Positions 23,593-35,136 are shown, counted from the stretch's first letter. The stretch is 64,000 bases of DNA from Neoscytalidium dimidiatum (GCA_037367355.1 CM074702.1:62001-126000), one strand, 5' to 3'. A program made the numbers and translations. The notes: generated by a model not told the origin, from the letters alone.

Positions 23593-24741
23593 TCAGAAGT
23601 CGAATTTCTCGCCGACCAACTCCTCGCTAAGCTTCCAAAGCCTCTCCGCGTCGTACGAATTCCGAGCCCAGGGGCCGACCCAGTCAAAAGAAGCAATCTG
23701 CGCGTCCCTCAGGAATTTACCGTTGTCCTCTGTCCGCCAAACCTGGTCAGCTGTTTCCACACGCAACGAGCAAAAGATGAGCAGCCGGTGGAAAACGTAC
23801 TCTCAAGACCGTCCCCGAACGCCGCCACCACATGCGTCGATGTTCCCTCATCCAGCGTCTTGAACGGGGTCTTCTCCCAGTACTCCTTGAAGCCCTGGGG
23901 GTAACCTTGAGCCAGGAAGGTGTCGACTTGTAAGAACTGCGCATCAGCAAAAACCCGCATACCGCAAAAACCGAACGCGAACATGGGAAAAACACTTACT
24001 CAACTGCTTCCAGTCGTCTCCCTCAAGATCGATGTGCCGGCCCAAGTTCGTCATGATGGCGCCGGGATGCAAGCTGAAGGCCAGCAAGCCCTTCCGGCCC
24101 AGCTTCTCGGCCAGGCTCCAGGCGTACAGATTGTTCGCCGTCTTCGCCTGGCCGTACGCGCGCCACTTGTCGTAGGCGCTGCCGCGGTCGAAGCCCGGGT
24201 CGGCGAACCTCACGGGCCCCAGCAGGTGGCCCTCGCTGCTGACGACGACGACGCGCGGGCGGCGGCCCGGGCCCAGCATGGTCGGGACGACGGCGTTGGC
24301 GAAGACGAAGTGGCCGAGGTGGTTGGTGCCGAGCTGGCGCTCGAAGCCGTCGGCGGTGGTGCCGTAGGGACACGCCATGACGCCCGCGTTCAGCACCAGC
24401 ACGTCGACCACCACCGCGGAGCCATCGTCGCGGCGCAGCGCGACCACCTCGGCGGCCGCCGCGCGCGCCGACGCCAGCGAGCCCAGGTCGACGACGACGC
24501 CGCGCACCGCGACGGACGGGTGCCTCGCGCGCACGGCGGCCGCGGTCGCGTCGATGCTGGCCTGCGTGCGCGAGGCCAGGATCAGCAGCGCCGGCGCGTG
24601 CGCCGCGATCGTCTCGACGAAGTGCGCCCCCAGGCTGTTGGGCGTCACGCCCGTCGTGAGCACCGTCTTGCCGCGGATGCTGGACGAGAGGTCCGCGGCC
24701 ACGTCGGTCGCGAGCGTTTTGGGGCCGTAGGGCGGAGCCAT
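23593..24741 (-). CDS. Short-chain dehydrogenase/reductase
   Basis: Three exons (24741-24000, 23926-23801, 23750-23593) give 341 residues with the frame kept. The N-terminal Rossmann motif is TTGVTPNSLG, a variant of TGxxxGxG. LNAGVM is the NAG motif, VVVSSEG carries the catalytic Ser, and YGQAKTANNLY is the YxxxK active site. After HPGAIMTNL the chain continues with QGYPQGFKEYW and ends EELVGEKFDF. This layout resembles fungal retinol-dehydrogenase/WWOX-like SDRs that oxidise or reduce alcohol and carbonyl groups with NADP. The substrate cannot be told. The first intron may use the acceptor ACAAG (chosen here for frame) rather than the nearer GCAG. Confidence 0.82.
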
Positions 24742-25541
24742 TGGGGAGGGAGTCTTGTGCGGTGGCGGGGCGATGAGTATTCAGTGGTCGAGGAGCTTTG
24801 CGGGTGTCTGAAGTTGTGATGATAGGACGGGTTTCTTGTTGAGCTTTGTCTTCTTCGTATTTCTGTTTTTTTTTTTCTTTTTCTTTCCTTTCAGATGGGT
24901 TCGTTATGGAAGCTTTGGATGTGCAATGGAACGGTTGTTGTGGAGGCAGACTTTATAGAGGGACGGCTGCTGTTGATGACGTCGGAAATAGGCCGAATAT
25001 AGGAGATAGGACGGCTTTGCCAAGTAGGCAGCGGAATCCGTTGTCATCAGTGGCAGTAGGATTTCAATGATACATTCACATGCGAAAGGACACGTCCCAT
25101 TGGAAGGGTGGCCTGAGTGCAACTGCAGCCGCAGGATCGAGCGTCGACGGAAATAAGAGGAAATGGAGTTAAACGCTTACGTCCGTCCTACTCCGCCTGA
25201 TCCCCCCGCCTGTCTTTCTTTGGGTTGTACCTTGCGACCACGGTATAATTTGCACCCGGCCGTTGAGCAAATAGGAATGATGATTGTCCTTTTGCTGACT
25301 TACTTTTCGTCAAATTCGTCCGCCTGGTGCTGCTCTACGCTCCGTCAATTTGTCCGTTGCCCTCCGCAAAACTGGTTCCTGTCATGTTAAACGCTGTCGC
25401 CTATCGGATCCACATATCCAAAGCTCAGAGGCCATTTCTAGGCATTGGAACAGGTGAATAAAGGGCACTAGGGATCTTCAATTATATTTTTGACGGATAA
25501 ACACTCTCGTGCCTGCGATGTCTTGCTAACGTGAATCACAG
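24742..25541. other. Intergenic stretch, promoter of the SDR gene
   Basis: A minus-strand CTATAAAG lies near 24950, about 210 bases upstream of the SDR start, and a T-rich tract sits at 24866-24890. No gene was seen. Confidence 0.45.
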
Positions 25542-26437
25542 CTACGCCAGAGCATCGAAGGCCTTGACCGCATTCTCGGCGGTAACGTGAGCGCTGGCAG
25601 GGTTCGCGCCCGTCACGAGTCTGCCGTCGATGATGGAGTAGGCATCCCACGGCCCTGGCGGAGGGATGTACTGCGCGCCGCATTGCGCCGCACCCGCTTC
25701 GATGGTCAGCTTGTCCCAGCTCTTGATGACGTCGAGGATGCCCTCCTCCTCTTCTCCCTTGTTGGTGAAGCCGGTCACTCGCTTGCCCTTAATCATCGGC
25801 TCCTTGGTTTCCGGGTCGTACAGGCCGAGGAAGATGGCTCCACCGTGGCACACAGCCGACATGACGCCGGCGTTGCGGTAGTAGATGTTGGAAGCCAGCG
25901 ACTGCAGCCCGGTAGCCAGGGGGTAGTCAATCAGGGAAGCGTGGCCGGCCGAAGCGAAGAACAGACCGTACTGCGAGACGACCGGTTAGTGAAGATTCTT
26001 GCGAGCGGAAGGCCGGACGAGCCCACCTCCTCCCACTTGACATCGCTTGGCTTCAGTAGGTTGTCAAGCTTCTTGCGGAACTCGGAGTTGTGGTCTTCGT
26101 AGATCTTTCGGTCTTCCTCTGGCAGCCAGTCCTTCTGCTCACTCAGCCAGTCCGGGCTGTAAGTACCCGTCTCCGAAACGAGGTCAACTTCGAATCCGGC
26201 GGCGCGGAAGACCTTGAACGGGTGCAGAGCCTCGGTGATGAACAGACCTGACAAGTGTCAGAAACGCTGAGTAGGTGGTCCCGCAGAGAGGGCTGCAAAG
26301 GTTCACTATGCAGGTGACGGCGAATTGGCATGATCCGCGAGGGAAGTTGATGTTGACTAACCGGTTTCCTTGCCCTCGGGATAGAGAGGCACTCGGGCCG
26401 AAGTGATGGCAATGATGGCTTTGCGTGGGGGCGTCAT
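25542..26437 (-). CDS. DJ-1/PfpI family protein, Hsp31-like
   Basis: Three exons (26437-26362, 26247-26027, 25970-25542) give 241 residues, the length of yeast Hsp31-type glyoxalase III/chaperones. The nucleophile elbow is AVCHGG with Cys140. The acidic partner lies in the early TEALHPFKVF region, and the ADH/SETG segment (FEVDLVSETGTYSPDWLS) matches Hsp31 proteins. The C-terminus carries DGRLVTGANPASA, also typical. Such proteins detoxify methylglyoxal without glutathione and protect against stress. The third exon starts after a textbook CTAAC branch site and CGCAG acceptor. The donor of the second intron is weak (GTGGGC). The protein is probably cytosolic; no signal peptide was seen. Confidence 0.88.
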
Positions 26438-27945
26438 GGCTGAACTGCGGGAATGTGGGATATCTGGATGAAGTTTCTTACATCTTTTCGGCCATTGAGG
26501 TCCTTCTCTTTATATACTTTCAGCTTCAGCCGTTGAACTGCGGAGAATGAGTCCCAGTTCTGCGCTCAACGGAGTAAGTTGCTTCGATGTGTCGTCGTTC
26601 GAGTTGATTTTCCTCTGAGGCTGTCTGACACAGCGCCGAATACGGCTGACATAGCGACGGCTGCTGGGCGATTGTCTCGGGCACGCTACGATCAACACAC
26701 GCCCCTTCGGCATCTGCGTTACCCGATGGACCGAGCGAGTAATGGCATCCCTCGTGCATCTAGAAATTTTTATCTGTGGCTTGCTTTTATTCGCCGGTTG
26801 GGCTGTGTTTTCCCGCTGTTCTCCATCCATCCATTGTTTTGTACCTGTCTTACTTCAATAATGCGGAAGAATACGACTCGGCTCCCAAGGTTTTTTGACT
26901 TGGCCTTCCGCACCTCATCGTGTCGATTCCCTCTGGACTTTCTTGGCTCTGGTTGCATGACTCTACAGCTTGGGATCGGAAATGGTAATCTTGCCCATGG
27001 AGATGCTATCAACGTAGTTGATTTGGAATCATTCTGGGTGGCCTGACGTGAGGACGACGATTTGCAGCAAGCTTCCAAGATGTTGATCTGTTGAAAAAAA
27101 AGTCGTCCAAAGATGGACCTCACACGTCTACCACCTCATCAATCTTGGCCGCAAATTGGCAGCTCCGCGGACCTTTGCTCTCCCGCATGACTACGCCAAC
27201 CAGACCTGGACCTGCGTTTGTCAAGCACCCGCAAAGCCTCCGCGTACTGCACCACGCGAGTCAACCCTCCCGTCTGCGTTGCGCGTCAATAATTCTTTAG
27301 GTCTCGGGTATCTGACCTTTCGGACCGTATTTGCGGACCAGGCGCTAGACGCGGCAGCAAATGTAAACATGGTTTCATCCCCAGTCCTGTGTTTGAGCCC
27401 GATGGTCATCTCTTGGAGGGCCGTTCACGAAACGCAAGCTATCTGAACAGGAGCTAAGAGACGCTACACTACATTCATACATTCTTATTTGGATTGTCTA
27501 CTGCTACACGCACAATCGCATTCAAACATGCTGCTCTCGGGATAATGTACAGGTTGCACTGCGCAAGTTTTTGAGATACAGTTGCTCATGCTCATGCCCA
27601 GGCCGGCTGTTTGTTTCCTCGTCCCTAAAAGGATGTTCCAGGCTGAGCGGCCAATAGCGCATTCCGACCGGCCCACCCACCTAACGGCGCCCCGCGGCTG
27701 CGGGGCCGAGAGGCTGTCTCAAAGCATCATCCGGCTCTGTTGACCTAAGGTGCTCGCTTGTAAAAAAAAAAAAAAAAAAAAAAAATTCTAGACGTCAATT
27801 ATTCGTCCGAAGAATGAGCGGACGCGATACACATGAAAGTAGGGTTGAGTGGCAAGTGAAAATTGGATTTCAGGGTATAGAAGCTACCAAGTCGCAGTCG
27901 TAATCGTCGTTCCGATCATACAGTTTCCCCACATCGCCCCGTCGC
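26438..27945. other. Intergenic stretch with a 24-base A-run
   Basis: No gene is supported here. An uninterrupted A-run occupies 27762-27785. Open frames on both strands are short and without family motifs. Confidence 0.45.
26509..26518 (-). promoter_or_regulatory. TATA box of the DJ-1-type gene
   Basis: The minus strand reads AGTATATAAA about 75 bases upstream of the ATG at 26437. Confidence 0.5.
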
Positions 27946-28534
27946 TCAAGCATCAGCCTGCTTCTGCAGATCGGCCTCGACGCCCCTCTGAGCGGTCTTG
28001 CCGTGGTCGTGCTGCTTCTGGTACTCGGCCTTGGCCTTGTCGTTGCCGGTCAGGCCGGCGACGGCGCCGCCGACGGTGCCGCCGACGCGGTCGGAGATGC
28101 CCTGGCCCAGGTCGCTGAGCTGGCCCTGGGCCTCCTGGGCCTTGCCCTCCTCGTTCTGGCGCGCGCCCTCCTTCTTGAGCGACTCGTTGCCGAGCAGGTT
28201 GCCGAGCGTCTCCTTGCCGGAGCCGACCGTCTGGTTCCACGAGCCCTGGGTGCGGTTGGGGTCGTCCTTGGCGACGCCCGAGGAGGAGACGGTGAAGGGG
28301 CCGGCCTTGGCGGAGGCGTGGGAGAGGTCGTCCTTAGCGGCCGCCTCGGCCTTCTTGTCTTCGGCTTGCTTCTGCGGAGGTGTGTTAGCAAGGGAGGTGT
28401 GGGTTACAAGGGTTACAGGGGAAGGCGCGCACCTTGTCAGCGGGGTTGCCGGTGACGGAGCCGATAGCAGACTGGACTGCGCTGGTGGCAGAGTCGACGT
28501 AGGACTGGAGGGTGGAAGTGTTCTTGTCGGACAT
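27946..28534 (-). CDS. CsbD-like / Hmp1-type stress protein
   Basis: Two exons (28534-28433 and 28371-27946) give 175 residues, joined in phase 0. The protein is hydrophilic, without cysteines, and rich in Lys, Ala, Gly, Asp and Gln. It contains a CsbD-like core (TQGSWNQTVGSGKETLGNLLGN) and repeated KEGARQNEEGKAQEAQGQ and DRVGGTVGGAVAGLTGND segments. This matches fungal proteins annotated as mismatched-base-pair/cruciform DNA recognition protein Hmp1 and bacterial general-stress CsbD proteins. Their molecular role is poorly known. LEA-like composition suggests a disordered, stress-protective protein (inference). The N-terminus (MSDKNTSTLQSYVDSATSAV) is typical of this fungal family, which supports the start. 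Confidence 0.8.
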
Positions 28535-31254
28535 GGTTGCGGTTGTGTTTTGGCGTGGAGGTTGATTGGATCGAGGTGAGGCGGCTAACTCAGGTTCGAG
28601 GTCGTGTTTAAGAGGTTGTTTGTTTGGTGAAGGAAATGCCGGGGTCGGTGCATGGCTGGAGAATATATATATATATATATGTACACCAAGTTGCGCGGCG
28701 GAGGCCAGTTGAAGGTGATGATGAATGACGTAGGTGGAGGGGTCGCGGCTGCAGTTCAGAGCAGGCTCGTGCCAAGGCTGCGCATCATTGCGCGGATCCT
28801 CCCGATCTCTTCGCAGCCACCAGCCCAGCTGCGCTCAGCAAAGAGTTGCCGCAGCTGTGGCAGTCCGCGCTCGATCCACGCGCGTTTTCGCGTCCCTTGC
28901 TTCATTCGGAGGCGCCGCCTGCTCCGCGACGTCATGGTGTGGCGCATAGCATGGCCGCCGATCTGCCAGCAGGCTGAAACCCTGCTGGTGTCAGTACGTC
29001 GTAGGAGGCCGCATCACGTATGCCATGCTCCTGCACCTGCGTTTCCGCCTGCCACGCGCCCCTAATCCTATTCCCGTCACCCTGTCCGCCTGCCCGTCCC
29101 AGAGGCCCAGAGGCCGCGTCTCTAGCCACACCTCCAGGCCCGGGGTCCCGTCGTTTGCCCAAACTCAAAGACGCAACCTGCCAGCTGCGCTTTACCACAT
29201 GTCGACGGCAAACGCAGTTGGGAAACCGGAAACTGCCAAGGGGCTCCGTCATTTAACATTTACTTCCCGCGTGCCGTCCCAAAGTATGGAGAAGGAGCCG
29301 CCTGCGAGCCGCAATAACGTGCTGCCTCGTCTCTCTCGGCCAGTCAGTACTCCCGCAAGCCTCGACGCTCCTCCGCCGGCCAGCCCTCGGCGGCAGCTGG
29401 ATCCTCCGCATTTTTTTTTCCCCCCCCTTTCGGTGATGAACCAATCGCCTTGTAACCCCCGCACTTGCCATTAGCTGGCGTCGTGGCCGCCTGCGACCAC
29501 GGCCGAAACGCCTGCACGCTCAGCGCCAGCGACTCCCGGCCCGCGAATGGGACAGCAGGCTCTTGGCTCCAAGAGATACCAGCGCATATGGCCTCATTCT
29601 CCAGCTTTTCCCACGGCCGACGGACGAGCTCAAACGCGGCCGTCCTCAAAGAGGCCTGATCCCTGGCGGCGGTTGAGATGCATCTGTGAATGGCGATGGA
29701 GGTTTGCCCAGAAAACGTGGGCCGAGGGTTTGCGCAAGATTGACCAAGGGCGGCTCTGCCATGCGGGCCAGGGCCAGCGAAGAGGGCGGGAGAGGAGAGC
29801 GCATCGCGCTACAGGGCGGTGGTGTTTGATGCTCCGGCTCGAGCAGTCTCAGCCGGCTATACCCCAGCCGTGTTAGCCGCGCCCACGTGCGGCCGTCGGA
29901 GGATTTGCCTTGCCCGATGCGGGAGCGTCCGAGCTTGGCGTGGTGTTGTGCCCGCTGCAGGAATCTGAATGCGGCTGAGACGTCTCACGCATCCCGGTAG
30001 CTGGGTAGCTGCTATCTCTCGCAGCATGCAGCGTGCAGCGTGTAGAAGATAGCCGCCGTCGGGGGATCCGCCGCGCAGCTGCTGCCGCTGCGATCTGGCG
30101 TAGATAGATAGGCATGCCCCTGAGCAGAACTGGAATGCTGATTAGGGTGGTCGGGTAGACGGAATGCTGCATTCCTCGGCAGGGGCCTTCGTATACAACA
30201 GCGGAGGATCGCACCGAAGCGGGTCGACGTAGCGACTCAGCACCTCCCCTTTCGTGAATTCGCCATCTCGCGTGTCCAGAATAGCTCGGCTCCGACAGAC
30301 GACGGGTCTTGGAGAAGCTTGGTGGAAGCTTGGATGGGGGCAGATGGGGGCAGATGGGGGGGCGGCGGTGGACGAAAATGGGGCGCGCCGGTCCTGAGGC
30401 ATGTCCGGTGTCAAAGTACCTTTGAGGCTTTTAACAGAGCACTCACTGAGACGTCCCCACCACTGTGTGCCGCCACAGCCATTCGCCGGGCTGCTGTTGT
30501 CGCTGGATTAAAGAGAGGCAGCCAGTCCAAGCCACCGACCGCTGCTCCAGCTTCAGGCCGCCCTCCGCTTCTCTTCGTGTACAGTCTTGTGTGCGCTTTA
30601 ATCCGGTGTTGTTCTTTGCAAGCCCGACTGACTGTCGTTTGTATTTTTGTATTTTTCTTTTCCTTCAATCTTTCCGTTCGAAGACCGAGCAGGACTCCTT
30701 TTCGACGACGACGACGACAACGACGACGACTGTGGCGGTAGGCCTCGAACCTTCTATTACTCCGCCCTAAACGCCCCCCCTCTCTCTCTCTCTCACTCGC
30801 GCCTCGCGTCATTTCGCATCCCGAACACATCGCCTTGATCCCGGAGCAGTAGCCGAGCCTGCATCGATTGCTGCCGCCGTTGCTGCTGCCACCGCTGGGA
30901 CTGGATCTCAGCGTCGCTGCACCTGCACCTGCATCTGCATCAGCACCTGCGCCGCTGTGCGTCGCCCTGCGCCACGCACTCGTCGGCAATCTTTATCTGT
31001 AGGCACACTGCAAGGCGTCAGGCACGTCGTGCAGCGCCCGTCACAGCGACGGACGAATCGGTTCGGATCGCGGAGATTCAGGCGGAGCAATCGGAACAAA
31101 GTGCAAGCCAGGCCAGGCCATCCGCCGCACAGTGGGGCCCCCGGGGGAGAGAAGGCCTAGCGAGCGCAGCGAGCCCCAGCGAGACGCGAGACGCGAGACG
31201 GCAGCCGGCAACAGCGCATAATCTGTAATCAAGAATAGCAGCGAAGCCGCGACC
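28535..31254. other. Long divergent intergenic region
   Basis: It separates the CsbD-like gene (minus) from NAD kinase (plus). I found no gene in it. It holds several simple repeats: a GATGGGGGCA tandem near 30333-30360, GAC triplets near 30703-30730, and (TC)7 at 30781-30794. The last is pyrimidine-rich promoter sequence typical of fungal genes. Confidence 0.45.
28663..28680. repeat. (AT)9 microsatellite upstream of the CsbD-like gene
   Basis: Nine perfect AT dinucleotides lie about 130 bases upstream of the minus-strand ATG at 28534. That is where a TATA element would be expected. Confidence 0.9.
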
Positions 31255-33393
31255 ATGGCAGCCGAGCCCGCCGACACCGACTGCCTCTGCTGTCCCGGCT
31301 CCGCACTGGACGCCCGCACACTCCAGCTCCCTCAGCCTTTATCCATCCACGACGCCCTCGTCCCCAATCCCGCTCCCCATCATGGCTCTGGCTCCGTCTC
31401 AGATGCACCTCTCCTCGCCCCGTCACAGCGCCGTCCCACCACCGCACGGCTGAGGAGCGCCTCCACGCCCGCCTGCCACCTCCCCGTCCTGCAATCGCAG
31501 TCGCAGTCGCAGTCGCAGCCGCAGCCGCACTCGCAACCGCTGCCTCCGCCCGGAGATAGCCTTGCTTGCGTCGATCTGCCTGCGACCTCACCACTCATAT
31601 CTCCGCCGCTGGACGTAAGCGGCCAAACCCCGAAGGCCTCAGCCCAGCAGCACTTCGTACAAAAGGACGACCGCGACCGCGACCGCGACCGCGACGACAA
31701 CCACGGCGACGGCCACACCCCCGTGGCCACTTTCGACTGCGCCGCTCCCGCCTCGCTATACCCTCCGCCAGATCTCGACACCCGGCCCCACAAGTCCTTC
31801 CGCGAGCGCCGACATCGCAAGAACGCCGTGTCCGTCGACTCGGTCCCGCGACAGACCATCATGAAGGCTCTCGCCAGCCGCCCGCCCCCGACCTCCAACA
31901 TGTCCATAGCCTCGTCCATCAACGGCCTGCTCCAGAACAACCGCGACCGCGAGCAGCAAGATCAGCAGCAGCGCCCGGGCCTCTCGCGGAAACGCCTGTC
32001 GGGCGCCATTGCAGACCTCACGCTGGGCCCTGAAAGCGAAATTCGATGCTGCCGTCAACATCGACAAGGTGCTCGAAGAGATCCGCGAGGACGACGGCAT
32101 GTCGCACTCGCGCCTCCTGCAGACCGCCACCTGCTCGAAGAGATCCGCGAGGACGACGGCATGTCGCACTCGCGCCTCCTGCAGACCGCCACCGGCGTGC
32201 GCGAGGTCTCCAAGCAGCTGCAGCGCCGCCCCGTCAAGATTGCCGTCAAGAACGTCATGATTGTCACAAAGGCCCGCGACAACCAGCTCGTCGACCTGAC
32301 CCGCGAGCTCGCCGACTGGCTGCTCACCACCCCCCGCCACGGCCGCGACGTCGGCGTCAACGTCTACGTCGACCACAAGCTGCGCAGTTCGCGCCGTTTC
32401 AACGCCCAGGGCCTGCTCGCCAAGGACGAGCGCTTCAGCACCATGCTGCGCTACTGGACCCCCGAGCTGTGCCTGTCAGTGCCCGAGAAGTTCGACCTGG
32501 TGCTCACGCTCGGCGGCGACGGCACCGTCCTGTACACGAGCTGGCTGTTTCAGCGCATCGTGCCGCCGATCCTGTCCTTCAGCCTCGGAAGTCTCGGCTT
32601 CCTCACGAACTTCGAGTTCAGCAGCTACAAGGAGCAACTGTCGCGCGTCATGGGCGATGCGGGCATGCGCGTCAACCTGCGCATGCGCTTCACCTGCACC
32701 GTCTACCGCGCGAATCCCAACCACGACGCCGCCGATGCCGAGTCGCCGTCGCACCTGGAGGCCGAGCAGTACGAAGTGCTCAACGAGCTGGTCATCGACC
32801 GCGGCCCGAGCCCGTACGTGTCGAACCTCGAGCTCTACGGCGACAACGAGCTGCTCACGATCGTGCAAGCCGATGGCTGCATCTTCTCCACACCCACCGG
32901 CAGCACGGCCTACTCGCTTTCGGCAGGCGGCTCGCTGGTGCACCCCGACATCCCTGCCATTCTCCTCACGCCGATCTGCCCTCACACCCTCTCGTTCCGC
33001 CCCATGCTGCTCAACGACAGCATGCTCCTGCGCGTCGCCGTCCCGCGCAACAGTCGCGCCACGGCCTACTGCGCCTTCGACGGCAAAGGCCGGGTGGAGC
33101 TGCGCCAGGGCGATCACGTCACGATCGCGGCATCGCAGTACCCCTTCCCCACCGTGCTCAGTCGGCCGACCGAGTGGTTCGACAGCCTCGGCAGGACGCT
33201 GCGCTGGAACACGCGCGGCGCGCAGCAGAAGGCCTGGGACGGCGGCGACGAGAAGGGCGACGCCAGCGAGGAGAAGTTCGACATCGACATCGACGACGAC
33301 GATCCCGGCAGGGATTCGGGGTACAGCGCCGCGACGTCGAGCGCGGGAAACGGCAGCCCCGTGAGGCGAGGGAGCGGCTTCTGGGCCGTTTGA
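31255..33393 (+). CDS. NAD kinase (ATP-NAD kinase) with internal duplication
   Basis: A single open frame codes 712 residues. The N-terminal ~240 residues are low-complexity (SQSQSQSQPQPHSQP, DRDRDRDRDD). The catalytic part begins near GVREVSKQLQRRPVK. Key motifs are TLGGDGTVLYTSW (GGDG at 420-423), SLGSLGFLTNF, NELVIDRGPSPYVSNLELY, ADGCIFSTPTGSTAYSLSAGG and the C-terminal FDGKGRVELRQGD. The enzyme phosphorylates NAD to NADP, the base of NADPH supply, in the cytosol. A perfect 62-base tandem duplication (32070-32193) shifts the frame. The first copy, together with the preceding AKFDAAVNIDK segment, is read out of frame as a basic junk stretch. The second copy (LLEEIREDDGMSHSRLLQ) is back in frame. 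About 37 residues before the catalytic domain are therefore probably not native. Confidence 0.88.
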   Translation: MAAEPADTDCLCCPGSALDARTLQLPQPLSIHDALVPNPAPHHGSGSVSDAPLLAPSQRRPTTARLRSASTPACHLPVLQSQSQSQSQPQPHSQPLPPPGDSLACVDLPATSPLISPPLDVSGQTPKASAQQHFVQKDDRDRDRDRDDNHGDGHTPVATFDCAAPASLYPPPDLDTRPHKSFRERRHRKNAVSVDSVPRQTIMKALASRPPPTSNMSIASSINGLLQNNRDREQQDQQQRPGLSRKRLSGAIADLTLGPESEIRCCRQHRQGARRDPRGRRHVALAPPADRHLLEEIREDDGMSHSRLLQTATGVREVSKQLQRRPVKIAVKNVMIVTKARDNQLVDLTRELADWLLTTPRHGRDVGVNVYVDHKLRSSRRFNAQGLLAKDERFSTMLRYWTPELCLSVPEKFDLVLTLGGDGTVLYTSWLFQRIVPPILSFSLGSLGFLTNFEFSSYKEQLSRVMGDAGMRVNLRMRFTCTVYRANPNHDAADAESPSHLEAEQYEVLNELVIDRGPSPYVSNLELYGDNELLTIVQADGCIFSTPTGSTAYSLSAGGSLVHPDIPAILLTPICPHTLSFRPMLLNDSMLLRVAVPRNSRATAYCAFDGKGRVELRQGDHVTIAASQYPFPTVLSRPTEWFDSLGRTLRWNTRGAQQKAWDGGDEKGDASEEKFDIDIDDDDPGRDSGYSAATSSAGNGSPVRRGSGFWAV
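32070..32193 (+). repeat. Perfect 62-base tandem duplication inside NAD kinase
   Basis: Copies at 32070-32131 and 32132-32193 are identical. Because 62 is not a multiple of 3, only one of the two copies can be read in the family frame. Family sequence (VLEEIREDDGMSHS) appears in two different frames, one in each copy. Confidence 0.95.
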
Positions 33394-34743
33394 TCACGAC
33401 GTGCTTAGAAGATCACTAGACGGAGACGAGACAGGGCTGCGCCCTGAGAGAGCGGGCGCGGTCGGATGGTCAGCATTTTCCTTGGTTGGAGTCCGGCGCT
33501 TGGGTGGCGCCCTCGGAGGCATGACCAGAATCATCACCATCAGCAGATAGACCAGAGATCTAGATACCACATTCTCGCCGTATGTACACAGTATGTATGT
33601 ATGTCAGTCAGTACGTATGTACGCGAACGGAGTCGGCCATTTCGACTGGCATTTTGCCTCGCGCGTTCTCCTCTTTCGGACCGTCTTCCGCGCTTATCGC
33701 CCGTGTTCATGACGAGCTTCCTTCATGCACGCAGCCCGCAACAGGCTGCTAACGACTGGCCCCCGATGGCCCCGTTCGCAGTCCCGGCGGTGCGGGCAGC
33801 CGGCGGGGGCGGACCGCAGCAGCCAGCCACCGCGTGCCGCCCCCCCCTCCAAGGCGGCCCTGCGGCCCCCAAGAGCGTGCGCGTTCGCCCGTCTTGCTTT
33901 TGGCGGCCGACGACAGGTCCAGCCAGGCCGGCCCGTCGCTTCTCGCTGCTCTTCCTGCGGGTTCCTGCTTCTGGTCCGGTCGCAATGACGCAGCGCTTGC
34001 AGGAACGGCCGCAGGCGGGAGGGCGGGACTGCACGCAAAGTGATCACGAGCGCCATCACATGGGCGATGGCGGCCCACCATGACAAGGGAGGTCACCACC
34101 ATCTTCTCCTCAGCTGCCCACGAGATGCCCGCCTCAAAACTCAGTCATCGTACCCACCGTGCGGGCCCCCGTGTTTGCCAGAATCCTCCCCTTTCTCTCA
34201 ACCCATTTCTTAAGATCACGTTCGCGCCCCGCCACGGGTCGCGTCATGCAAAATGGTCATTCCGAAACTGGTGCGCGCCTCCGCCCCCAAGCCGCTGCTG
34301 CTCTGAGCAGCTCGCCGCCGTCTCTATCAATTTTTTTTTCTCCCCCCCTCCCACACTACTTGTGCGCCCTCCCCTATTCCCCGGTGCACGCTGGGCGCAC
34401 CTGCGCATGCCCGTGGTATGCTCATAAGGCGCGCCGGTGTGCTGACTTTGCTCGTGGGAAGGAGGCACGACGCGCCTGCGCAACAAGTCGGTCACTTGCT
34501 GGTTCTGGGTCAGATGTGAGCACGCTCTGTTCGAGACCGACTCGTGAAGAAGGTGAGGCGTTGGAAGGGCGTATTTGAGGCCTGCGGCGGAGCTTTTCTG
34601 AACTTGGCCCGTGGAGAGAAAGTGTTTGGCATCGTCGTTTCTCTGTCCTGCCCCTTTGAACGCTTTCTCACACACGCACACACTTCTTTGTTGGCCGCCT
34701 CGTTGTAAGGTCTTTCTCTCTTTCTCGTTCAATTCGAGTCGAA
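33394..34743. other. Intergenic stretch, no supported gene
   Basis: GC-rich, with a GTAT/GTCA simple repeat near 33590-33620 after the NAD kinase stop. Long open frames on both strands in 33.7-34.1 kb are Arg/Pro/Ala-rich and mirror each other, so they look like base composition rather than genes. Pyrimidine-rich sequence precedes the start at 34744. Confidence 0.45.
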
Positions 34744-35136
34744 ATGATACACCTTGCTGAGCTTCTCAGGATCATCAAGACCGCTGTGCTCGTTTGGGAG
34801 TGTGTATCACCCTGCATCTACTACTGCTGCTGCCCCAAGAATCACCCGCAGGAAGAGGGAGAGGAGCCGCAGCCCAATCGGCGCTGCGCCCTCTTTTCCT
34901 CCAAGAAGAAGCAAGAACCAAAGGAAGACGAAGAGGAGGCTGAGCCGAAGGCTTGTCTGCCTGCTCCGCGCAACCGTCTCCGGAAGAGGCGTCCCATACA
35001 GGAATCCGAGTCCGAGACCCAAGACCGGCATTCCCATCCTGAGTCTTCTCAGCAACGGGATCAAGAGCGGCAAGACACACAGAACAGCCGTTGCCTTCCA
35101 TTTCCTTCCAGGAAGCACGCTCGCTCCGAAGCTTGA
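34744..35136 (+). CDS. Small basic protein with Cys-cluster N-terminus, unknown
   Basis: One exon codes 130 residues; I recognise no family. A short hydrophobic N-terminal helix (LAELLRIIKTAVLVWECV) leads into SPCIYYCCCPKNHP, a cysteine cluster like those palmitoylated in peripheral membrane proteins. The rest is charged and probably disordered (SSKKKQEPKEDEEEAEPK, RNRLRKRRPIQESES). The start lies in a good context (CGAAATGA) after a pyrimidine-rich leader. The next gene starts 82 bases downstream with the same kind of layout. Membrane tethering is inference. The coding call rests mainly on the cysteine/hydrophobic pattern. Confidence 0.45.
   Translation: MIHLAELLRIIKTAVLVWECVSPCIYYCCCPKNHPQEEGEEPQPNRRCALFSSKKKQEPKEDEEEAEPKACLPAPRNRLRKRRPIQESESETQDRHSHPESSQQRDQERQDTQNSRCLPFPSRKHARSEA

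Noticed and set aside
33694..34086. Opposed open frames of 100-200 codons between NAD kinase and the small basic protein
   Set aside because: Both strands and several frames are open at once with Arg/Pro/Ala-rich products, and there are no motifs.
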